Shown one piece after another: positions 54,020 through 64,000 of a stretch of 64,000 bases of DNA. Location: the NCBI RefSeq assembly GCF_028858725.1, contig NC_084790.1, forward strand, positions 34,575,031-34,639,030, read 5' to 3'. The position numbers were made by a program, and so were the translations under genes. Under the pieces are notes generated by a model. The model searched no databases and was not told where the DNA came from. It saw only the letters and a list, made by a program, of their open reading frames with translations. This DNA comes from Colius striatus (taxonomy: Eukaryota > Chordata > Aves > Coliiformes > Coliidae). Every line of letters begins with the position of its first letter. Position 1 is the first letter of the stretch.

Positions 54020-54440
54020 GTAGAGGAGGAGGAGAACTTCTCTTGACCTACTAACCACCTCCCTTCTAATACACCCCAGGATGCCATTGGCCTTCTTGGC
54101 CATAAGGGCACATTGCTGGCTCATGTTCATCCTGCTGTCCACCAAGACCCCCCAGCTCCCTTTCCCCTGCACTCTCTAACAGTTTAATTCCCCAGCCTGT
54201 ACTGGTACAGGGGGTTGTTCTTTACTAGATGCAAGACTCTACAGTTGCCCTTGTTTCATTAGATTTCTGTCTGCCCAACTCTCCAGCCTGTCCAGGTCTC
54301 ATTGAATGGCAGCACAGCCACTCTCCTCAGTTTAGTATCATCAGTAAACTTGCTGACAGTGCCCTCTGTTCCCTCATCAAGGTCATTAATGACTATATTG
54401 AACAGTACTGGTCCCAGCACTGACCCCAAAGGGACACAGG

Positions 54441-57400
54441 CCTCCAATGCGAAGGATGACTCATGTACCTTTCCCATGCAAAATACGCAAATAGCTGTTC
54501 AACAGTGGAAAAGATTGTCTGAGAAGAAGAGTTGTGTCTGTGGTATTAGGAATGGGAGGAAGGCTGGAGCACTGGATAGCATGAAACAAAGGTGAGAGCT
54601 ATAGATCTGATGTAAAATCCTCATGTATTTTACAATTCAGTGAGACTTTGGTCTTGTTTGGTTACTACAGAGGACTGACCAGCATGGGACACTGAAGAAA
54701 AATGTTCCAAATTAAACAAAAGGTGTACATTTCCCTTTGCAGTAACCTAACCGCTGAGAGCACTGTGTGGACTTTCCGACTTAAGTCTGCTAGGTTTAAT
54801 TGACTTAGGACAAGAATCAAGTTAAACAAATTAATGCCCAATTAAACTAAACTGAGGTCATAGGGATTTAGTTGAATTTAACAAATCCCTTTTTAAAGTT
54901 ATTCTGAATTAATTTCCTTAAATGTTCCTATGCCAACAAAGAACAAATGGTTGTCTGCAAAGAGATATTTCTTTGGTTAACATTATGGGATTAACATAAA
55001 GCAAAATACTGATTTGTGGTTCATTCCCTGTGCATGAGCCGCTCTCGTGCTGGCTTAAGTATAATAATTTCATTTCATCATCTCTGGAGCAAATGTTGTC
55101 ATGGAGTGGACTATCAGGAGCGAAGGTTCACCAGAACAGATCCTGGAGCAGAAAAAGTACTGAATGCTGCAGAAAAATCTGTTCCAAACTGACAGTCTAA
55201 ATTTAATTTCTTAATGTGTTGAATGGCAGTCCTTTGTTACCTTTGCAACTCAATAGCACAGAAAACTGCTGTCTACTGCTTCTGGCCACTTAAATGCTAT
55301 TACCTCGTCTCCTTTTTTTTTTTTTTGGTTAAAGTGCTATGACTTGAAACAGATAAGAAAAAAGGTAAGGCAGTGATTTAAATTCCAAAGCAGTAGTAAC
55401 AGTGCATTCAGGCTGGCTGTGATATATGGAATTGAAAATCTATAAATACATCAGGCTGATGCCAGCTAAATCAAAGCCAGGTTTACTTCTAATACCAGTA
55501 ATCTTTGGAGTGATCTTGTTCTTTTTGTCCACTCGCAGCCCCTATCCTGTGTAACAGAAATGTGCATGTTCCTTTTAATGCAGTTTCAGCTGAAAATACA
55601 ACTACATGTATAATTTTAGTGATGCTAATTCTTTAAATAAAATCCAGACTAGTAAAACTGAACAAACTGAATGAGAAATTGCATACCCAGACACGACCAT
55701 GAAGATGAAGAGAGAGATGGGCCCATTCTCCTTGCTTTGGAGCAGAGGGACATTTTCAGGCCTATTTCATCATGAAAGGAAGGTTATGCAGCAACAGTGC
55801 ATGTGTCCCAGCAGTCCAGCTCAGGTGGAGAAAGGAAAGATCTCAGTGGTGACTGCATTCTTCAGTTCTAGCAGAGAGACAAAGAAGTCTCTGCCCACTG
55901 TCCAGCTGAGGAGAGGGATGTGTTAGGTGTAACTGAGCCCACACAGGACACACATTGAAAAATACGCTTCATTATTTCCATTGCTCAAGAAACATGTTGG
56001 TTTTCCAGGAGTAGACAACCAGACATTCCCAGATTTGTCTAGGTTGTGGGCAAACATGGAAATATTATTTGCCAGTAGTTATTTCCAATCAGTCTCTGCT
56101 TCTCCTCCACCAGGGAGGACATCAACTCTTTTCTTTGAGCAGTTCACTGCCTGCTCCACTCTAGAAAGAAAGCAGTTGTGCAGGGACAAGGAACCAAGAT
56201 ACCAGTCACCTTCAGAAAACCTGCATTTTACTGTCTTCAGAGGAGAAAATGATTCCCTACCTTTGAAGCCTCAAAATGCAATACTGCAATGGCAAGAGGC
56301 TGGGGTGAGACAGCAGGTTGGGACCTCTACAGCAATGTGCTAAGGGGAAGGGATGCTGTGGAGATCAGTCAAGGCTGTGGAAGGCACACAAACATTTATC
56401 AACCGATATCCCATGTGAAGGACATCTGCATCTTGCCCACTCCCAGACATGTCACTTATGTCTTTGCAGATACCAGTCTGCCCCTCTGGCCTCCTCTTTA
56501 TCCCCAGAGTGTGCTGCTGAGCATTCTGCACACTCTGCAAGATCAGTACAAAGCATGCCTTGCCTCCAGAAACTGAAGGATATGAGTAACAGCAATTTGC
56601 ATAACAGTGCTGTTTCATTCTGGAGCTTTTCTGCCTCTTTTTGGCTTTTGTGCAGCTGATGAATTTTTTAGTAAACTATTGACTGTCTTAAGAAAACTGC
56701 TTTGACTGCATGTGTCCACTAAGTTGCTCTGGTGACATTCAAGAACAAAAGCAATTTAGAAAGAGAGGAAAACCATAATAGGCTCTTAGGAAGTCTAGGA
56801 ATATTCTCAGTGCAGGACTTGCATTGAGATCAGGACATTGCACAATGAATAAATTGTGGCTGACATTTGATCAGTGACTCATTGCCCAAGTATTTGGAGA
56901 GGAAGTATTGATCCCAATGTGCTGGAAAATCCCAAAAGCTTTGATTTAAACCAACAAAACCAAACAAATGTTAATGTAGCCTTTGGGGAAAAAAATAAAG
57001 AAGAAGAAGACACTTAGGTTCATTTGTCATGGCTACTGGGAGTTTCTTGACATTCATTCTGGACTGTCATTCCAAGCTTGCAAATATTTCCCTTTTTTTC
57101 TTGTTTTCTCATTGTTTTTCCTACAGAAAAGCAAAACTGTCAGACTAGAAGGATATTCTCTCTTTTGTCTGACAGTGGCACTGTTGCTTGAAATTTAGAT
57201 GTATGTTAACTGAGACTGCCCTTGACGTTAGATATCATTTAAGTACGTAAGAATAATAACAGGGTGTGAAGTTACAGAGATTATAATAAACCAGCTTATT
57301 ATAAAAAAGGTATTACGTTATTGTCTTAGAAATTGATGTCTGCTGGAAAGTCAAGGTATCTTTGAAACTAAAAGGCAGTTTTGAACCCTGCCAGTTGCCC

Positions 57401-60400
57401 ATATTTACACTGTCCTCATGCAGAGGGGTGCTGGTCTGGATGCACTGTAGTGCTGATAAATCAAGCATGGGATTGATACTGTAAGTGATAAGCTATATAG
57501 ATGTGGATATAATGATCCTTACTTTCGATTTTTTGAGGAGTCTGTTTTTTCCCCAAGTACTGTGTCACTCTGCAGGAGAAAAACCATCTCTCTGCTTTGT
57601 CTGAGGTACAAGGGAACTCAGATGATGTTCTCCTGTTTTCTGTCTCCCTTTAGAAAGATTTGGGCTGGATGACCAGATAGCTTCCATACATGATGTGTTC
57701 CTTGTAGACATGTTCTGGCTGATCAGGGATTCAGTTTTGAATAGCACCTAAACCTTTTTGTGGTCTTCTTCCACTGCCCTATTATTCTCACCCTCCAGTG
57801 GAAAGTTCTCATGTTCTGTACAGGTATGTGTGAGAGGTTCCAGCTGGCTTTTATGCAGCAGCCTTTTTTTTTTTTTTTTTTTTTTTGTCTGTATCACACA
57901 TAGCCCTTTGTGTTCATCTCATGCCAGAGAGAAAAGTTTTGAACAGGCGCCATATTTATCTGACTTCTGATCCCATCCTGCTATGTTTCTGTGATTACTG
58001 AAGAAGATATTTTTCTACAGAAAAACTGGGTAGCTTTGGGAAGCAATGAAGTTAAATGATACACAGATGAAGCTAGTACTAAGCTCATGGAGGTAGGGTT
58101 AAGACAAATGACATGCTTTTTCTTCCTTCAGCTAGGGACTTCAAAACTTTGCATGCCACAGGAGACCTCTGTCACTCTTTAACTTTAGCATGACTGCTGT
58201 CTGTACTATGCCACTTGTTATGTCTCTTGAGGGGTGCTGCACTAAGGTGGAGCCTTTCAGGATAGATCTTCAGTGTGTACCACCCAGACCAGTATTGCCT
58301 CTCTCTTATCCAGAAAGCTCTGTGTTTTATGCAGCTCTTAGAGCTGAAATAGTGCAGACATTTCATTTTTTCACATATTAACATTTGAAATCAACAGCTG
58401 AATCATAGAAAACAGGCCCTAGATCAACAAGGATACTTCTGGGGAATGTGGTTTTGCACTGGCCACAGGTGTTTTTTCTGACCACTAAGAAGTGCTTTTT
58501 CTGCTTGCCATTTTTAGTACTTGCAGTTATTTGAAAACCACCTCACAGCTGGCAAGAAAGGGAAATCTTGGCATTTCAGAAAGAGAGCTGAGGAATGTGA
58601 ATAGGTTGGAATGATACAACAGTGCTGTCTGCTAAAGAGTGGCATGGCACTTAATCAGCTTTGAAGTGCTGTGTGCTGTTTTGGGGAAATTAATTTGAGA
58701 AATTAAATGTCACTCTTCTGAAAGAAAGAAAGAAGAATGTTTAATTTAAAAGGTGAGGCTTCAGTGCTCACGCCTTGTCCAGAAATAGCTTTGAGATGAA
58801 TGAAATACTTGTTGAGATCTAAGGTCTGTGCTGAAGCAGTGGGCTGCTCCTGTTCAGCGTATTACCTTGTGTTTCCTCCTGTCTGCGCTGTGGGAATGCA
58901 GGCTGCCAGCGCCAGGCAGGGAACAGCCAGGCTCACTGGGTCAGTCTCTAGCAGTCAGACAGCTCTGCATACAGAGGCAGCTTTCCACTGCTATGGTGAG
59001 TGATTGCACTGTGTCCTCTCTTTCCATACAGGAGCTGGTGGCTGTGAAGGATTCAACACTCAGGTTTGAGTACTTGACACCAGCTCTGCTTAAGTGGCTG
59101 GCAAATTTTAGTCTTCATGACTCAAGCATCCCCTGCTTTACACTTTTCTCTTTTAGTGTAGTATTTCAGCTAGACTGCTTTGTTCTCCCTCAATTTCTGC
59201 TCCAAAAGTAGCTCAAGGTGAGCCAGAGACTAATGGCCCCAGCTGATTGCCACTGTATGCACAGGTGGCTGTGTCAGTGGGACGTGGCTGCATGGGGAGT
59301 GGTAGAGCAGTCACTCAGAATATGAAATCCAGCCTTGCTCTTTCTCCTCTCTCCCGAGTTGGATAGTGGAGGAGAGGTGAGACAACAGCCATTATATCAA
59401 CTCTTTTACCAACTGTACCAAACTTTCTGTAGGCTAGGCTGTGCCAAGGCAAGGGCAGAGCACAAAGATGCCTCAGTATGCTGGAGGCATGGGCTGCGCG
59501 GGTGCAGTATCCCAAACCCCTGTCTCCAGGATGTGTAGGAAGACCATGCATGGATATCTTGCTGTGTAGGTGTGTCTGGCTCTTTGCCTAGCAATCATCT
59601 CTCCTTTCAGGAAGATGGTTACACACCAGGGTAGAAATGCTGAGGCTTGAACTCATATAGACCCACAGAAAGGAAGTGCTTTTGCACGTGGGCAGTGAAT
59701 TTTCACAGCTGACATCATTAGGATAAAGGCTTTGTGTGACAGTGAATCACCCAGCCCCCTTCCATCAGAACAAAGGTTGGCATTTTAACACACAACCATT
59801 TTTCCTTGGCTCCTCTTCAATGCTTTTCAGACTGGGGAACATAATTTAGTAAGTTTGGAATGTTACTGGGACAGTAAAAAAACCCCAAACATCTCCTTGT
59901 CTCTGCAGGTGAGAAACAAAGAGGAAGCAAGAAGTTAATCTAGAGTCCAAGAGAAAGTAAGTCCAGTCCAAAATATCCAGCAGAGAACAAACAAAAATGA
60001 TGACCTACTTGAAGAGGTCCTCTCTCCAGCACAAAATGCTCAGACAACACTAAGTTGGAGTTTCATGGAAAATACTCTCTTCCTGTTTTCTTGCAGACTT
60101 TCTTGGTATTTTTTTCCTTTCCTCTTTTATTTTAACTCAATCAAAGGCATCTGTCTTTTGGATGAATTGCAGGTTAGAGGTGCTCTACCCAAATAGATAG
60201 GAATTAGATATCTTGTCTGGACTAGACATAAGTCTACAGATGGTTGAAGTGAGGTACAGGGATTCCTTCCCCACACAATAACCTAGTTCAGGGTCCTTAG
60301 AAGGAGAGGGAACTAGTAGAAATGTAGAGATGAAGCTCACAAAATGCATCCTCTAGAAAGAAACAATTCAGTAAATGAAATTATTATTGACAGTGTTATT

Positions 60401-62234
60401 TTTTACTTATGGTGCATATTTATGAAGTAACAGAATTTACTCCTTTTTGTTAATGGAACAGAAGCAAATTCTTCAAAACTTTTTGAAGTCTTAGCCTTGC
60501 TTAGATGAAGAAATAGTGGTCATCAGAATGTATGTCTGGGCTGCTTTCCTGGGAAACCTAAGGTGATAAATGAGCTTGCTGGATAAAGGTTAATTGCTAG
60601 CTGCAGAGTAATAAAATGTTATTTTGATGAAATGGTAGATGAGTAAATCTAGAGCAAGCATAGCAAACCAGAACTGAGCATTTGACAGTGTTATTATCTT
60701 CTGGCTTTATTGTCTGCTTTTAACTTTGGGAGGAGACAGTTTAAGACATTTGAAAGATAAAAGAGAATCCACTAGTTGACTGATTTATGATACAGAGTTT
60801 GCCTGTGCAGAAACAAGTTTTTCACAATGGAAAATCTTTGCAGTCATATCTGAAGTATCCCTGCAAACAAGCCACATTAGCCCGTTATCTTCATGGTTCC
60901 ACAGGTAGATAAATGGCAGCATCTTCTGAGTTTTTCACTTCTGCATAACAGGTGTTGAGGAGGTGTTTCCATGAATAAAGTTTGCTCCTGAAATTTCACT
61001 TAATTTCTACTGTGTTATGTTCACCAGGCCTCATCCTAGTTTGCCATTGCAAGCATTTTAAAAGCAGTAATGTCAATTGCAGCTGATCATTCTGCATTTT
61101 CTGTTTTCTCAGAATGTGGAGAGTGGTGAAAGATAGCTTGCTGCAAATGCAGAAGTCCCATCCTATCTCATTGAGCGAGCACTATGAGACAGATGACTTT
61201 GCCAGCCTAGGTGATCTGATAAACTTTGATACTGAAATGATACTCCCAAAGAGATGTTTCTGAGAAACTCTTTCAGGTTGGTTTCTTATTCTCAAAAAAT
61301 AACATGTTTTTCTCCTCAAAATTTTTTTAAAGACTGCCAGCACAGTGCTGTTCAGTGAGGACATTGCTAACATAAGGCTGTGAAATCTCCTCTGACACTG
61401 ACTCATACAAGATGTAGATGGTGGAAAAACCCAAAGGTGCAGAATACCCAGAAAAGAGGTGCAGCTGGTGCATTTAAGTCCCAACGCTTTCTCTGAGTAC
61501 AGCAGTATGCAAGACTTCTCTGAAGTATTCTCATAGACCGTAAAGAAGATCAGAGGTGTTGAAAGCACCTGCCTTTTTGTGTTTTCTGCCATCAATGCTA
61601 GCTGGTTGGCCTTCAGTGTCCTCCCCAAAATGTGGTTCAATGTTAGAGAGACATAAAATTCCTGCTAGTACAGATGATGAAATTTCTGTTGTTTCTCTGT
61701 CCTGTGGTCCATCAGAGGATATATTCCTTCCCTTCACAAGAGTGCTGTCCAATGCTGTGCCAGGGTTTCCATGCCCTGTCCTCCTTTGGAGTGCTGCTGC
61801 TCCTTGCCTTGGGCCACAGTGAGACCTGTCTGGTGGCTGATGGAGGCCCATCTTGTGTGAGAAACAAATAGACACAGACTGGGAGAAAACTCTCCCAAGT
61901 AGCATCCAAGCACAGGCATGGCAAGGCAACAGTATGTCATCCTTACAACAGCAAAAGAGCCAGTACCTGCTGGACTTGATTCATCTGGATTTCTCTGCAG
62001 TCTAGTTCTATGGGACAAGGCAAGAGAAGCATAGGAATACCCCTGCCTGGTACTTTTCTCTGTATTAGGCATATCGCAGAAATAACTACTTTGCTGCCTA
62101 TGAGAAAAGCCCCTTTGTGAATTACCAGCTATCCAATGTGCAATTTGTTCATTTCAGCTTCTCTGCAGCTTTCCATTTTTTCCCAGTGCTACTATCAGAT
62201 GCTTACAGAGAAACATTTAACTGTTGCTGCATTC
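54441..62234. other. Intergenic sequence
   Basis: Nearly 8 kb without a recognised exon, LINE or LTR. Simple repeats only: T-runs at 55311-55326 and 57864-57886. ORFs up to about 150 codons show no conserved motif. Confidence 0.45.
57864..57886. repeat. Poly(T) run, 23 bases
   Basis: An uninterrupted T run with no recognisable retroelement body beside it on either side. Confidence 0.9.
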
Positions 62235-62422
62235 CCATGGTGATGGAGCACTGATACAGGCTGCCCAGGGACGATGTGGAGTCTCCTGTCTGGAGGTTTC
62301 CAAACCTGCCTGGATGCATTCCTGTGTGACCTGACCCAGGTGAACCTGGTTGAGCAGGGGTTTGGACTGGATGGTCTCTAGAGGTCCCTTCCAAGCCCGA
62401 ACATTTCATGATTCTCTGATTA
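62235..62422 (+). mobile_element. CR1 LINE 3' fragment
   Basis: Plus-strand tail with CAGGCTGCCCAGGGACGATGTGGAGTCTCC, GGTTTGGACTGGATGGTCTCTAGAGGTCCCTTCC and a terminal TTTCATGATTCTCTGATT. About 190 bases. Confidence 0.9.
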
Positions 62423-64000
62423 TATTAGAAAGAAAAAACTGTTTTTCATCCTGTTGCATGCATGGCTATCTCTTTAAAGTGTGTAATCATAGATCAGATG
62501 AATTAGGGCCTCCTACAACTCTAGCTAAGAATCCTTGGACCTCCCAAGGTGCTATTTGGAAGCTAAATTTAGCACAAGCTCAGGTCCATTTTTAGCACTT
62601 TGGAATATGTTCATTAGCTTGAAAAAGTTAAGTTCACTTGTCTAAATCCTAGACTAGACAAGTTCTTAGCCTTATGTTGCTCAGAAAGGACTTGATCCCA
62701 GTTGGTGCACATGGGCACAGAACAATAGTAGTGTCCATTTGTAGGGTAGCTGGAGGAGTCTATGCAGCTCCTTTGTTCTGGATAAGTTAAGTTGTCAAGC
62801 AGTAGGCCAGGCCCACAGGCAGTTTAACTGCAGCAATACTGACAGCATGGTACTGACAGACAGAGCTAATCATATCTAAACGTTTATTAAAGGAAGTCTT
62901 GTGATATGTTCAGTAAATGTCCACTTATGCCACATGCTTTGGCCGTTTTTCTGAACACACAATCCTGTTCTGGCTCTGCAAGCTGATCCAAAATGGGACG
63001 AAAGATAATTTGATGATTACAAGCACACAGGATGAGGATCCTTTGATCTTGCTTGCATTAGAACAGATAGAATAAAAGAGAGTTAGGATGGCTAAGCCCA
63101 CAGTTGCTCCTCAACTCCTGCTGTCATTTTTGTGTTCCTGGTTTATATGAGTATATATACAAAAACTATGTGAGTCTCCTGACAGTAGTGCAGCAATGTT
63201 AAAACCTCTGGTACCGCTGGTGAAAGACTTGATCCCAGTATAAAGTGATGTAAGAGCATAATTTAAAATAAGAAACACTAAACTGTTTGGGATCCTCTGG
63301 AAAGTTCCGTCTGCACTTCATTTTTTCCTCTCCCCCCTGCCATTTGGAGATCAGCATGTGTTAACTTATTCCTGATGAAAATCTGAATCTTGGCTTTGAA
63401 GGCTGCTGATTGCAAGATAGAAGAAACATTTTGTCCCATTTCTTCTTGAAATCACAGATTTCTCATTTGGAATATCATCATTACACACCCAAAGTAGGAG
63501 GTAGTGCTAAGAAAACCCTGGAGATTTTTTATGTCCCACTTTCTGCCTCTCACACGAACAGAGATTCCTCTCTCCTGACTTTATGCCTTCAATCGTATTG
63601 TAGAGGGAGAAATAAAAGGCTGCTTCCCTCTGGTCTAGTTCTGACAGACACTTTTTTTTTTTTTTCCTCAGAAGGGCTAAAGAGGACTGGAGAAGGGCTC
63701 TGTGACTGATGTGACTGCTGTGCACAAAAGGAGAGGAACCTGGCTGAGAGGCAGGAAGAAAATATTATGACATCCTCCAAAATGGTAAAAGCCTAGTTTA
63801 ACCAGGAAAAGATTATTCTGAACCTGGTCTTCTAAAGTAGAATTTGCATGTACTTGAACAAAGGGGAGGCTTGGCACGTGAAAACTAGCTATAGAGTTAT
63901 CACTAGTGCATCTCTTCTGTCTGTGTTGGCAGTTATTTCCTTGTCTTCTCTGTACCTGTCTGGCCTAGACAGGTCCTTAATTACCTTAATTATTTTGTCA
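62423..64000. other. Intergenic sequence to the right edge
   Basis: No exon or repeat family recognised. There is one T-run at 63651-63665. Confidence 0.45.

Larger units (their letters stand above)
53051..54440 (-). mobile_element. CR1 LINE, 5'-truncated copy interrupted by a solo LTR
   Basis: A minus-strand CR1 of the same subfamily as 21520-24234. From 54440 downwards: the RT box [19 protein letters not shown], the catalytic box reading FTDDTK, then the thumb, the LTR insertion at 53589-54019, and the C-terminal domain ([20 protein letters not shown]). The 3' terminus lies near 53051 (GGAGAATCGCAGAATCTTAAGGTTGG). The 147-codon frame at 53574-53131 is the intact C-terminal part. Confidence 0.95.

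Noticed and set aside
58828..59211. 127-codon plus-strand ORF
   Set aside because: No conserved motif and no splice-site context; expected by chance in this much sequence.
61182..61640. 152-codon minus-strand ORF
   Set aside because: No recognisable domain and no homologous copy in the window; overlapping ORFs on both strands look random.

Overview
This window is vertebrate nuclear DNA, most likely from a bird. It has spliced genes with GT..AG introns, two CpG islands, and repeats made almost entirely of CR1 LINEs (3' ends in short ATTCTATGA/ATTCTGTG-type repeats) and LTR retrotransposons. I saw no bacterial operons, CRISPR arrays, tRNA genes or rRNA genes. The species cannot be fixed from sequence alone.

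Two protein-coding genes are well supported, and they diverge from each other. On the minus strand at the left edge is FNTA, the alpha subunit shared by protein farnesyltransferase and geranylgeranyltransferase I. Six coding exons (start 5758, last visible exon end 1698) give the first ~241 residues. The remaining ~118 residues lie beyond base 1. Its promoter is the CpG island at about 5170-6060. On the plus strand is FUT10, a GT10-family fucosyltransferase of the secretory pathway. A CpG island at about 16490-17230 supplies a probable non-coding first exon (donor after 17104). Four coding exons at 19488-19568, 24733-25018, 28597-29432 and 31146-31370 join in phase to a 475-residue type II membrane protein. 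The reading frame looks intact.

The interval between the two promoters is dominated by a decayed class II (ERVK/betaretrovirus-like) provirus on the minus strand, about 6866-14208. It keeps two LTRs, gag matrix and capsid pieces, integrase and a degraded env, and it has been invaded by other LTRs (11944-12362 and 12868-13186, plus a possible third near 10500-10900).

The FUT10 introns and the ~32 kb downstream of FUT10 hold CR1 copies on both strands (4830, 18392, 21520, 29757, 31450, 41830, 43208, 53051 and 62235). They also hold three well-delimited solo LTRs, each with TG..CA ends and a 5-bp target duplication: 22854-23295 (AATAT), 46772-47746 (CTGAT) and 53589-54019 (GTAGA). The first and third belong to one family, and each has landed inside a CR1.

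From 31.4 to 64 kb I find no convincing coding exon; one small CpG-rich block at about 40.36-40.53 kb is the only promoter-like candidate. I do not see a clearly novel biological system. The most useful observations are the FNTA-FUT10 divergent pairing, the nested retroelement history, and a predicted upstream ORF that overlaps the FUT10 start codon.
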